64,000 nt of DNA from Haloarcula rubripromontorii. GTDB lineage: Archaea > Halobacteriota > Halobacteria > Halobacteriales > Haloarculaceae. The position numbers were made by a program, and so were the translations under genes. The notes beneath the pieces are model-generated. The model ran no database searches, had not been told where the DNA came from, and worked only from the letters and a program-made list of their open reading frames with translations. The DNA is taken from positions 682,001-746,000 of the forward strand of contig NZ_LIUF01000002.1 in NCBI RefSeq assembly GCF_001280425.1, read 5' to 3'. Shown piece after piece: positions 9,629 through 17,634 of the stretch; positions within the stretch are counted from its first letter, which is position 1; each line of letters starts with the position of its first letter.

Positions 9629-9826
9629 CTATTCAGAAATAGAACGCACCGTTACGCTGTTAGGACAAGGGGCGTTCTCGTAGTTGACCATCTTCTCGGC
9701 CTTGTCGGAGATAGTGTCGTAGTTTATCTCGTTCCAAAGAGCGGCAGAAGCGTCCAATAATTCCCGGCGCAGTTGCTCTCCATCGCCGGAGAGCGGTCGC
9801 CCTGCGAACGTGACGGTCCGCTTCAT
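9629..9826 (-). pseudogene. TnpB (IS200/IS605 OrfB) N-terminal remnant
   Basis: A 65-codon fragment beginning MKRTVTFAGRPLSGDG and containing LLDASAALWNEINYD (about residues 24-38), which resembles the N-terminal region of haloarchaeal TnpB proteins of IS1341-type elements. A full TnpB has about 400 residues; after about 40 residues the frame loses similarity and stops, so most of the gene, including the RuvC-like nuclease centre, has been deleted. The gene it belonged to would have read leftward. It is one of several IS200/IS605 scars in the window. Confidence 0.55.
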
Positions 9827-9984
9827 CGGCCAATTCTAGATGCGAAGCGCAAAATAATGAACGTGAGCCGGCCACAGTGAAAGTAAAGAGTACCATTGTG
9901 GGAAATTCGGACCATCGGTAACGGGGTAGTTTTCCACAGAAGTTCGCGCGATTCACGCTCTGTATGAACGGCGGGGACTCTCTT

Positions 9985-10345
9985 CCCGTTGAAAGGTAGC
10001 TCGGCGAATTCTCGCACTCCGGACACTGCTTCGTGCTGATCGGCGCTCGGATCCAGATGCCCGATTCGCCCCCTTAGACGTGCCGGTCGAACTCCTCCTG
10101 CCAGGTTCGGTAGCCAGCCACACGAGTCGGCTCGGGACACTGCTGCTTGATGAGGAGCGTGTTCCCGTAGGAGCAGTCGTGGAAGCGACTCTGGAGTCAA
10201 GCCACGCTTGGAACTCCGCGCTTGCTTGCGCGTCGTCGACGCCGGCGACGAGGTCGTCGATCCGCTGTTGGATAGTGCTGTTCATCTCGTCGGATCGCGT
10301 GTCGGTCTGGTCGAAGGAGACCCACGAGTCACTAGATGTAGCCAT
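9985..10345 (-). pseudogene. ArdC-like antirestriction protein, broken
   Basis: The N-terminus from 10345 reads MATSSDSWVSFDQTDTRSDE and continues IQQRIDDLVAGVDDAQASAEFQ (shown in parts), as in haloarchaeal ArdC-type single-stranded-DNA-binding proteins. Near 10200 the frame breaks after AWLDSRV; the homologous sequence resumes in another frame as RFHDCSYGNTLLIKQQCPEP and VAGYRTWQEEFDRHV, then meets a TAA and carries on as WIRAPISTKQCPECENSPSY. Thus it has one frameshift and one internal stop and lacks the C-terminal metalloprotease-like half. ArdC genes are typical cargo of plasmids and integrative elements, so this marks a decayed element. Confidence 0.65.
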
Positions 10346-10557
10346 CGTGGCCACCAAATCAAGTTGACCGGGACTGTGTCAGTTCAAGACGCGCCGCACC
10401 CCTCAGGGGCGCACAAAAACACATCCCCACACTGCAACTGACGGTCTAGCCGCTCTGGTCGCTCACCGATGGGAACTTACGCCTGCTCCCACCATCTCTA
10501 AAAAACGAGGGGACTTGGATTGCCGACCGTCGCTACAGACTCCCGTTTCACTCATCT

Positions 10558-11559
10558 ATGACTACACTCTCAAAACAGTGGATTCAGCACAATCAGGTCG
10601 GAATCTACGCGGTCGCCGTCATCCTCGCGATTGGGGTCGGACTGGGACTCCCGGGCGCGAGTTCTGTGTTGGAACCGCTCATCAACCCCGTCCTCGCGGT
10701 GCTGTTGTACGTCACGTTCCTGGAGATTCCGTTTGTCCGGATTCGGCGGGCCTTCCGGAACGGCCGGTTTATGGCCGCAGCACTCGGGATGAATTTCGTG
10801 GTCGTGCCAACCGTCGTGTTCGGCCTCACGCGGTTCCTTCCGCAGGAGCCAGTCATCCTCGTGGGGGCGTTCATGGTGTTGTTGACACCGTGTATCGACT
10901 ACGTCATCACGTTCACGGAACTCGCGGGCGGTGATGCAGAGCAGATAACGGCTGCGACGCCCGCGCTGATGTTGATTCAACTTCTGCTCCTTCCGCTGTA
11001 CCTCTGGTTGTTCATGGGTCAACAGGTCGCTGAGTTCATCGAAGCCGGGCCGTTCATCGAGGCGTTCGTCGTCATTATCGCGCTCCCGCTGACGCTCGCG
11101 TGGGCAACTGAATACCGGGCGGAACGGTCCAGTCGCGGCGCCCGATGGCAGGACACGATGGGGTGGTTGCCGGTCCCGATGATGGGGGCGACGCTGTTCG
11201 TGGTCATCGCCTCCCAGCTGCCGCGCGTGCAGGATTCGATCGGACAGATTGCCTCGGTCGTTCCGGTCTACATGGCGTTTCTGGTCGTTATGCCGCTGCT
11301 CGGTCGGCTGGTCGCGGGCGTGCTCGGGATGGAGGCTGGCGAGAGTCGGGCGCTCGTGTTCACCTCCGTCACGCGGAACTCGCTCGTCATCCTTCCGCTG
11401 GCGCTCGCGCTGCCGTCGGGCTACGAGCTTGCGCCGGCGGTGGTGGTCACCCAGACGCTTGTCGAACTGACGGGAATGGTTGTTCTCACACGAGTCGTCC
11501 CGGCGTGGTTAGTTCACGAGACTCCCGATCAACTCCTTGATCGCGAACGAAGCGACTGA
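10558..11559 (+). CDS. ACR3 / bile acid:sodium symporter family permease, putative arsenite exporter
   Basis: A 333-residue integral membrane protein with about ten hydrophobic segments of the BART superfamily. The segment LTPCIDYVITFT near residues 108-119 carries a cysteine at the position of the essential cysteine of ACR3 arsenite permeases, followed by AGGDAEQIT. This suggests extrusion of arsenite or a related oxyanion, but no arsenic regulator or arsenate reductase is adjacent, and the family also moves other anions, so the substrate is uncertain. Its end overlaps the convergent downstream ORF by 31 bases. It lies amid mobile-element debris and may have been acquired. Confidence 0.75.
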   Translation: MTTLSKQWIQHNQVGIYAVAVILAIGVGLGLPGASSVLEPLINPVLAVLLYVTFLEIPFVRIRRAFRNGRFMAAALGMNFVVVPTVVFGLTRFLPQEPVILVGAFMVLLTPCIDYVITFTELAGGDAEQITAATPALMLIQLLLLPLYLWLFMGQQVAEFIEAGPFIEAFVVIIALPLTLAWATEYRAERSSRGARWQDTMGWLPVPMMGATLFVVIASQLPRVQDSIGQIASVVPVYMAFLVVMPLLGRLVAGVLGMEAGESRALVFTSVTRNSLVILPLALALPSGYELAPAVVVTQTLVELTGMVVLTRVVPAWLVHETPDQLLDRERSD

Positions 11560-11873
11560 ATTGCGCTCACGACTGTAGTTTTTGGTGCGAGCTGCGGGTA
11601 CCGGAGGTCGTGACGTTCGTCAGCGAAGCCGACCGTGACGAGGTACTCGGCGAACTCATCGACGCGTTCGACGTCGTTTGCCCTGTCGGTCGCAAGGTGA
11701 CGCGCCCACTCGACGACCCACTGGAAGGCTGGATCGGACCCCCCGTGTAGATACCACCACTGGGCCGCTTTGAGAACCACTATTGGATTCGTCGTCGCGT
11801 GCTCGCTGGCGACCCCGCGGGTGATAAACTCGATTTCCTCGGGTACGTCGTCGGGACGCTGTTGTTGACTCAC
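11529..11873 (-). CDS. Hypothetical protein
   Basis: A frame of 114 codons from a GTG at 11873, beginning MSQQQRPDDVPEEIEF. It includes LKAAQWWYLHGGSDPAFQW and ends in an arginine/serine-rich tail. I do not recognise the family. Composition is acidic and haloarchaeal-like, which argues for coding. The open frame extends to 12023 only because it continues through an upstream IS200/IS605 end, so the start is placed after that hairpin. It is convergent with the ACR3-like gene and overlaps it by 31 bases, which lowers confidence. Confidence 0.4.
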   Translation of the reverse strand: MSQQQRPDDVPEEIEFITRGVASEHATTNPIVVLKAAQWWYLHGGSDPAFQWVVEWARHLATDRANDVERVDEFAEYLVTVGFADERHDLRYPQLAPKTTVVSAIQSLRSRSRS

Positions 11874-11879
11874 TGGAAC

Positions 11880-12075
11880 TGACGTCCTCCCACCCCTGAA
11901 GGTGTAGGATTCCTCCGGTGGGGATGTTGGCCAGGTCGCACCCACGGAGGTAAGTTTTCCCTTGCGGGTACTCCGGTTTGTGCGCTCCTCGTTGGGACTT
12001 GCCCTCTCAGAAGAGTGTGTCAACTCAGACCAGTTGTGGTCGTCCCACTTGAGGTGCCGCCCTTGTGTCGAGGTG
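11880..12075 (-). mobile_element. IS200/IS605-type right-end remnant
   Basis: The stretch 11880-11922 contains the imperfect hairpin cctcccacccctgaaggtgtagga, the same kind as found at the end of the TnpB remnant near 50.8 kb, in the same orientation. To its right the minus strand reads HLKWDDHNWSELTHSSER and VGATWPTSPPEESYTFRGG in one frame, resembling the 3' region of some haloarchaeal tnpB genes. No intact transposase is present. This appears to be a terminal scar of an IS1341-like element; assignment is from pattern only. Confidence 0.45.
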
Positions 12076-12251
12076 CGGAAAGACGATTTGACATGAGACA
12101 GATCCGCTGCAGTCTGGCGATTTTAACGCTAACTAAGTCGCTCGACTTGGAGCCACTATACGCAGACGGACGCTTTTCGCATTTCCACGGAAGAGCGAGG
12201 CTTATTCTTTGGAGGGTAGGACTCGAACCAGTATCACGACTCCACAATCGA

Positions 12252-12321
12252 TTGTCTATCGATAAAATAGACAAAAATCAAATAGCCAAATACAGATTAG
12301 CCTATTCTGTATTTGGTTATT
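12252..12321. promoter_or_regulatory. Two dyad elements upstream of the ATPase gene
   Basis: Two inverted repeats lie in tandem in AT-rich DNA. The first has perfect 8-bp arms TTGTCTAT (12252-12259) and ATAGACAA (12267-12274) with a 7-base spacer. The second has 16-bp arms AATAGCCAAATACAGA (12281-12296) and TCTGTATTTGGTTATT (12306-12321) matching at 15 of 16 positions with a 9-base spacer. A TATA-like ttatac at 12330-12335 and the ATG at 12358 follow. They could be operators for the gene or the scar of a small element. Confidence 0.5.
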
Positions 12322-12357
12322 CGATGCAGTTATACCAGTATCTGACCATCTACTACT

Positions 12358-13740
12358 ATGGACCAGTTCGTGGACCGAGAGAGCGAACTTGCACGTCTTC
12401 AGGACTGCTACGAGTCCGAAGATGCAGAGATGGTCGTCATCTTCGGTCGGCGTCGCCTCGGGAAAACTGAACTCGTGAGACAGTCGCTCGCTGACCGCGA
12501 CGATGTTGTCATGTACCAAGCCACCGAAACGACGAAACAAGTGCATCTCGACGAATTCGTTGACCTCGCTTCCGAGTCATTCCCCGGCGTCAGCCGAATC
12601 AAACCCGAGTGGGAGTCACTCCTCGGCTATCTCGCTGAACAAGACGCCGTCATCGTGCTTGACGAGTTCCCGTATCTTATCGACGCCGACGAGAGTCTGC
12701 CGTCAGTCATTCAGCGACTCTGGGACCACGAACTACAGGATACCGCGGCGACACTCATCCTCGTCGGTTCATCAATCAGCATGATGGAAGAGGCTACGCT
12801 CCTCGGAAACAGTCCGTTGTACGGCCGGTTTACCGAGAAACTCGACCTGCGACAGTTCGACTTCGGCGCTGCAAGAGAGTTCTTCCCCGCGTCGTACACA
12901 CCGGAAGAACAAGTATTCGCGTGGGGTGTCTTCGGCGGCACACCGTACTACTTAGACGGGGCCGAACTTGACCACGGCCTCGGAACGGTTATTCAACAGT
13001 CCCTCCTCGACCAGCAGGGATTTCTGCACAACGAACCCGAGTACGTCCTCCGTACCGAACTTACTGACCCGAATCGATACTTTGCGATTCTGAAAGCAAT
13101 CGCCGCCGGGAACGCTACATCAAACGAGATCGCGCAGACAGTCGGCATCGGAGGCAAGCAAATTTCGACGTACACGAAGAAACTAGAACGGCTTCGGTTG
13201 GTCGACCGCGAAGTTCCGGTCACAGAAGACAAGACGAAGTCGAGGCGAGGACGGTACCGGATACTCGACCCGCTGTTCCGCTTCTGGTTCCGGTTCGTCT
13301 ACGGTAACGAGGATCGGTACGACCGACTGAATGATCACGCCTACGAGACCGTTATCGAAGCAGAGATGGCCGACTTCGTCAGTCACGAGTTCGAAACACT
13401 CTGTCAAGATGCACTCTCCGGGATGTATCCCGACGAACTGTTCACAGATATCGGCCGCTGGTGGTACAAAGACCAGGAAGTGGATGTCGTCGGTCTCACG
13501 GCCGATGGAACGATGGTGACGGGCGAGTGCAAATTTACGAACAGCCCGCTCAAGTATAACGCGCTTGCATCGCTCGAAGAACAGACACAGGAAATTCGCT
13601 GGTCGCCTGATAGCGGTGATGTTACCCGAAAGTACGTTCTTTTCGCCCGCAATGGCTTTACACAGTCAGTTCGAGACGCAGCAACCGAACGCGACGATCT
13701 CCAACTGTTCGACCTGGAAGAAATCGTAGATAGCTTTTGA
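12358..13740 (+). CDS. Archaeal STAND-like ATPase with DUF234-type C-terminal domain
   Basis: A 460-residue protein of the archaeal ATPase family (pfam01637). It opens with FVDRESELARL, followed by Walker A GRRRLGKTEL (about 30-39) and Walker B VIVLDEFPYL (about 98-107), a sensor region LILVGSSISMM, a winged-helix segment around 245-285 (ATSNEIAQTVGIGGKQIS) and a C-terminal part with RWWYKDQEVDVVG and GECKF, matching a restriction-endonuclease-like E-x-D...E-x-K core as in DUF234. Such proteins are common in archaea; their function is unknown, with links to mobile DNA and defence proposed. It is bordered by element debris and has unusual dyads in its promoter. Confidence 0.82.
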   Translation: MDQFVDRESELARLQDCYESEDAEMVVIFGRRRLGKTELVRQSLADRDDVVMYQATETTKQVHLDEFVDLASESFPGVSRIKPEWESLLGYLAEQDAVIVLDEFPYLIDADESLPSVIQRLWDHELQDTAATLILVGSSISMMEEATLLGNSPLYGRFTEKLDLRQFDFGAAREFFPASYTPEEQVFAWGVFGGTPYYLDGAELDHGLGTVIQQSLLDQQGFLHNEPEYVLRTELTDPNRYFAILKAIAAGNATSNEIAQTVGIGGKQISTYTKKLERLRLVDREVPVTEDKTKSRRGRYRILDPLFRFWFRFVYGNEDRYDRLNDHAYETVIEAEMADFVSHEFETLCQDALSGMYPDELFTDIGRWWYKDQEVDVVGLTADGTMVTGECKFTNSPLKYNALASLEEQTQEIRWSPDSGDVTRKYVLFARNGFTQSVRDAATERDDLQLFDLEEIVDSF

Positions 13741-13928
13741 ATTCGCCCGTCAAGGACTTTACAGCCGACGAGTACCGAGAGCCAGAACGGGGAATAGCGT
13801 GGTTTCGGGTGCGGCAATCAGACCCCGGTACCGGTTGGACAACTTACCCATAGCCCGCCTTCACTCCAAAATAACTACTCGTAACCTGACCGCGGATGGA
13901 TTTGGAAACAACTGCCGACGGTGTTCAG

Positions 13929-14130
13929 CTAAGGATTGAGGAGTGAGGCCGGCGGTTTTGAAGTGTCTATGCCCAAAAGCGCGGTTTCCAGTTCGGGGTC
14001 GTGGACGGACAGGCGGCCTCTCCGGACCGTGTCTTGGACGACAAACAGCATGTTCGACGCGTCGGCGTCGGTCTCGTGGAACTACTTCGCCGCGATGGTA
14101 ACAACCGTGTTCCCAATTCCGGAGCCAGCG
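13929..14130 (-). pseudogene. Unidentified gene fragment with internal stop
   Basis: A minus-strand frame reads SGIGNTVVTIAAK, then TAG, then FHETDADASNMLFVVQDTVR and GRLSVHDPELETALLG before a stop at 13929. The composition is haloarchaeal and continuous across the stop, so it looks like the C-terminal end of a decayed protein. I do not recognise the family. The rest of 13741-14148 shows nothing coding. Confidence 0.3.
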
Positions 14131-14148
14131 AACTGATTTCCGGCCGTC

Positions 14149-16290
14149 TCAGGCCCGTTCGAAGGCTATCGTAGTCGTCCCCGGCCGGGCGGTACGTTCG
14201 AGGGTTCCGGTGTCGTATGCTGCGTCCGTGTCGGGATGCGTCCAGCCCTCGGGAACCGCCAGCACAATGTTCTGTGTGGTCTCGACATCGAGCGAGAGCG
14301 TCAGACGGCCACCCGCTTCGTCGGCGTCCCACTTCACCTGCTCGACGCGGCCCCCGAGACCGGCGAGGTGGTCGGTCCCCAGCAGGTGGGGGCGATCCAG
14401 GGCCGGGGCGACGTGGACGAGCAGACAGCCGTGGGCCGATATCGTCCGCTCGACCGTGCCGCCGGCGGCGACCGGTTCGCCCGCTAGGGCGTCCCAACCA
14501 CGTTCCTCGGTGGCGAGCGACAGCGAGCAATTCGCCGGCTCGTCGCACCAGTTGAACAGCGCGACCGCTCGGCCGGCGTCAGCGGGCCGCTCACACTCGA
14601 CACGTTCGGGGAACTCCGTTTCCCCGACGCCGGCGACGGTTCCGTTCTCGACCGGCGGGAGTGACCGCTCTAGCAGCTCTCGTCCCTCCGACCCGATCTC
14701 GCTGATCTTGTCGCTGAAGACGTTTGAACCGCCAGTGAGTGCGACGATTGCCCCGAACGTCTCCCGTTCGGCCATCGAGAGTTCCGTCGTCTCCCGAACC
14801 AGCTGGCAGTCCGGGTCGGTGACCCACCACCGGCGGTGGAGGTAATTCCGGTTGAGGACGTTCCGGATGGCGTTCTCGTGGGCCGGCTCGCTGGCGGACT
14901 CACCCTCGCGGACCCAGTACTCGGCGGTGTCGGGACCGACCCGCATCGCGTCGACGAAGCCGACGCTCTGGCCCTGTGGTGCGCCACAGCCCAGGATGTA
15001 CGTCTCGTCGCCGGCGGTCTCCCGGATCGCCGCTAGCCCACGTCTATACGCCTCCGCACGGGTCACGTCGGCGAACCGCTCGCCGGGCAGTGCCCCGGCG
15101 TAGAGGAAGTCGAGTTTGAGGTAGTCGAAGCCCCACTCTTCGGTGATCGTTCGGAAGGTCTCCCGGAGCCACCGCTGGACGCCGGGGTGGGTCAGGTCAA
15201 GGCCGTACATCTCACCGTGGCGCTCGCCCGCCGAGACGAACGCCCCGTCGCCGTCGGTCAACAGCCACTCCGGGTGGTCCTCGACGAGCGTGGCGTCCTC
15301 CTGGACGAAGAAGGGCGCGAGCCACAGGCCCGGGGTGTGACCGGCATCGTCGATATCGTCGACCAGCGCGGTCATGTCCTCGAACCCCTCGGCCAGCGTC
15401 CGCCAGTCGCCGAAGGCAGTCTGGTAGCCGTCGTCGAGCTGGACGATCTCGGCCGGGAGCCCCCAATCGTCGAGGGCAGCGCGGTTCGTCCGTACGTCCG
15501 CGGCGGTGACCTCGGTGAAGTAGTGGTACCACGAGCACCAGCCGGACGGTACCCACTCGCCGACGCGGGCGTCCATCCGAGCGCCGGTCCGGTCAGCGAT
15601 CGCAGTCAGCGCCTCGTCGACCGGACGGGTCGCGTCGATCCGGAGGGGCGCGCTCGTTACTGTTTCGCCCGGTCCCAGGTCGACGCCGTCGCCGGGACAG
15701 ACCGCTGACAGCGCCTCGACGCCCTCACCGTGTTGATAGTCGAAGCGGGTGACGAACTCGGAGTGGTCGAGAAAGCCGGCGGTCAGGGCTGTGTCGTCAT
15801 CGAGCAGTCCGATCTGGCAGTGACTCGTCGTCGCCGGCGCGGCCGCGTCGGTCATCATCGGTACATCGACCGGTTCGACAGCGGGAAACGACTCGCCGAC
15901 GGGGAGCGTCGCGGTCGGCGTCCAAGACTGGTAGCCGTGGCGGTACACTTGCGTCTCAGGGCCGAAGGCCAGGTCGTCGGCAACGAGCGGACAGAGCCGG
16001 CCGACCGGCCTGGGCTCGTCGGCCGTGTTTGTGACCGCCACCGAGACGTGAACGCCGCCGTCGGCCGTAGTGAGCCAAACCGTCGTCTCCGCGGTGGCCC
16101 CGTCATAGCGGACTTGGATCCCGTCCTCGGAACTGGCGACGTGGTAGCTGTCGGTCGCCGGCAGGCGCTCGGCGCCGAGTTCGGCCAGGACGGTTCCACT
16201 CGCGAGTGCCTTCGCTCCGTGTCGCACCGCGAGGCGTCCCGTCTCGGGCACGAATCTGACGGCCGTCTCGCCCGCGTCGAGTTGGACCAT
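14149..16290 (-). CDS. Alpha-galactosidase, glycoside hydrolase family 36
   Basis: A 713-residue retaining glycosidase that removes terminal alpha-linked galactose. The N-terminal beta-domain (to about 240) includes YRHGYQSWTPT; the barrel carries WCSWYHYF, IVQLDDGYQ and DYLKLDFLYAG, whose Asp near 393 is the expected nucleophile; the Asp in MRVGPDTAEYW near 452 is the expected acid/base. A C-terminal beta-domain ends the protein. No signal peptide is present, so it acts in the cytoplasm on imported sugars. It lies next to the IclR regulator, both transcribed leftward, opposite the galactoside operon. Specificity between melibiose/raffinose-type sugars and galactosyl-glycerol conjugates cannot be decided. 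Confidence 0.92.
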   Translation of the reverse strand: MVQLDAGETAVRFVPETGRLAVRHGAKALASGTVLAELGAERLPATDSYHVASSEDGIQVRYDGATAETTVWLTTADGGVHVSVAVTNTADEPRPVGRLCPLVADDLAFGPETQVYRHGYQSWTPTATLPVGESFPAVEPVDVPMMTDAAAPATTSHCQIGLLDDDTALTAGFLDHSEFVTRFDYQHGEGVEALSAVCPGDGVDLGPGETVTSAPLRIDATRPVDEALTAIADRTGARMDARVGEWVPSGWCSWYHYFTEVTAADVRTNRAALDDWGLPAEIVQLDDGYQTAFGDWRTLAEGFEDMTALVDDIDDAGHTPGLWLAPFFVQEDATLVEDHPEWLLTDGDGAFVSAGERHGEMYGLDLTHPGVQRWLRETFRTITEEWGFDYLKLDFLYAGALPGERFADVTRAEAYRRGLAAIRETAGDETYILGCGAPQGQSVGFVDAMRVGPDTAEYWVREGESASEPAHENAIRNVLNRNYLHRRWWVTDPDCQLVRETTELSMAERETFGAIVALTGGSNVFSDKISEIGSEGRELLERSLPPVENGTVAGVGETEFPERVECERPADAGRAVALFNWCDEPANCSLSLATEERGWDALAGEPVAAGGTVERTISAHGCLLVHVAPALDRPHLLGTDHLAGLGGRVEQVKWDADEAGGRLTLSLDVETTQNIVLAVPEGWTHPDTDAAYDTGTLERTARPGTTTIAFERA

Positions 16291-16325
16291 ACGGCATGTG
16301 CCCGCTCCGATCGTAATAGCTGTTT

Positions 16326-16399
16326 GGTGAACCTTGAGGAGAATAATTTATTTATATTGATATAACACCGCTCGGCAAAATTTGATCGCTTTGTTCACC
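16326..16399 (-). promoter_or_regulatory. Alpha-galactosidase promoter with IclR-type half-sites
   Basis: On the minus strand an AT-rich ATATAAATAAATTATT (16342-16357) forms a TATA region. A GGTTCACC half-site (16325-16332) lies downstream of it, close to the expected transcription start, and TTGTTCACC on the plus strand (16391-16399) lies upstream. Both resemble the arms of the perfect palindrome at 17472-17492. A further GTTCACTGC occurs near 16495. Confidence 0.45.
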
Positions 16400-16561
16400 A
16401 TGAGAAAACAAGTTATCTCAGGGCATGCTAGTTGCGACCTCGGTGTGCAGTAGAAACTGAGTACTGAGGCACTGAATTCGAACTTTAGCCGGCCGTTCAC
16501 TGCTGATACATATGTGCGTTCAACACTCCAGTTTAGCGGCAAAATTTAGCACAACTACGGA

Positions 16562-17311
16562 TTAGAACAGGTCGACAGAAATACTATTCGCGCTGCTGAC
16601 AACAAGGCCGGTGACGTCCTCTTCGAGGCGCTTCCCGCTCATCCGGTTGGCCGGCCCGGTGACCGACACCGCACCGACCGACCGCCCGTCGTCGGTCGTG
16701 AGCGGGGCAGCGACGCTTCTGGTCCCGTCAGCCCGTTCCTCGCGGTCGAAGGCGACGCTCTGCTCGCGGACGGTCCGGAGTTCGTCGAGCAGTGCCGTCT
16801 CGTCGGGTGCGGAGCTGCCGTTGCCCGCGGGATACTCCGTCTCTGCTAGCAGCGTCCTGATCTCGTCTTCGGGGCGGTGAGCCAGTATTGCCCGCCCCGC
16901 GGCGTCGGCCGGCAACGGTCGACGGATCCCCTCGCGGATGGCGGTTTCGCCCCCGTCGCCGCCCGCTACCAACACGTACGTCGCCGTGTCGTGTTCCTCG
17001 ACGACGAGGGCCGCGACCTCGCCGCTAGAGCGCGCGAGGCGGGCGACTTCTGCCCGCGCGGCCTGGTATACCGGCATCGACTCGCGCGCTCGCGCGCCGA
17101 GATCCAGAAACCGCGATCCGACGCGGTACTGGCGGCCTTCCCGGACGACGTACTCCAACTGCTGGAGCGTCTGGAGGTGATTGTGGACCGCCCCTTTCGA
17201 GAGATCGAGTTCCCGTGCGAGTTCGGTCACGCCCGCTTCACCCCGACCGAGCAACGCCTCGACGACCCGCAGCGTCGTCGCAGTCGACTGCACCGGGTAC
17301 GACTCGTCCAT
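16562..17311 (-). CDS. IclR-family transcriptional regulator of galactoside genes
   Basis: A 249-residue regulator. The N-terminal winged helix-turn-helix spans about residues 8-65 (TTLRVVEALLGRGEAGVTEL, then LSKGAVHNHLQTLQQL); the rest is the effector-binding IclR domain, with GAVSVTGPANRMSG near the end. The start at 17311 is chosen over an upstream frame because homology starts at MDESYPVQST and GATATATAC at about 17334-17342 is a TATA box at leaderless distance. It is flanked by the alpha-galactosidase gene and by the divergent ABC/galactonate/beta-galactosidase operon. Haloarchaeal IclR proteins commonly control sugar catabolism, so this is probably the local regulator, induced by a galactoside or galactonate-pathway intermediate. 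Confidence 0.9.
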   Translation of the reverse strand: MDESYPVQSTATTLRVVEALLGRGEAGVTELARELDLSKGAVHNHLQTLQQLEYVVREGRQYRVGSRFLDLGARARESMPVYQAARAEVARLARSSGEVAALVVEEHDTATYVLVAGGDGGETAIREGIRRPLPADAAGRAILAHRPEDEIRTLLAETEYPAGNGSSAPDETALLDELRTVREQSVAFDREERADGTRSVAAPLTTDDGRSVGAVSVTGPANRMSGKRLEEDVTGLVVSSANSISVDLF

Positions 17312-17471
17312 AGTTGGCCATCGGCACCCAGATGTATATATCGTTCGTGAGCAGTGAACAGACTTTGAGTGACGGCTGAGACAACCGCCGCGAGGCGATT
17401 GATAAAACCACGGTTTCAGGACCGCTACGCCCTGATATTTCTTTACTATCATTGCTCTCGACCGACTATTT

Positions 17472-17492
17472 GTTCACTCTAGGTGAACAACC
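17472..17492. promoter_or_regulatory. Palindromic operator, probable IclR binding site
   Basis: TTGTTCAC (17472-17479) and GTGAACAA (17485-17492) are perfect 8-bp arms separated by 5 bases, placed between the divergent iclR and ABC-transporter promoters. A related GTGAACAG lies at 17354-17361, just upstream of the iclR TATA box. The shape, position and recurrence near the alpha-galactosidase promoter fit an IclR operator. Confidence 0.55.
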
Positions 17493-17597
17493 GTATTAAT
17501 CAGAAAAATTATCTAATGGCTGAATTTTCCACCCAAAATATAGAGAAAACGCATGAAGGCAGCGGTACTATCGGACCTTCCGACAATTGGCAAAAGC

Positions 17598-17607
17598 ATT
17601 AAATAAT
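17598..17607 (+). promoter_or_regulatory. TATA box of the galactoside operon
   Basis: attaaataat lies 28-37 bases before the ATG of the solute-binding protein, the distance expected for a leaderless haloarchaeal transcript. No ribosome binding site precedes that ATG. Confidence 0.5.
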
Positions 17608-17634
17608 GGACTATCATGTGTTGTGGTAGTGCCG

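Noticed and set aside
11880-11922. Possible CRISPR-like or terminator hairpin.
   Set aside because: Single copy with no regular spacing; its match to the hairpin after a TnpB remnant at 50.8 kb identifies it as an IS end.
12210-12230. The reverse strand TGGTTCGAGTCCTACCCTCC resembles a tRNA T-loop and 3' end, suggesting an attachment site.
   Set aside because: The T-stem arms do not pair and no matching tRNA is near; a chance resemblance is more likely without a search for the parent tRNA.
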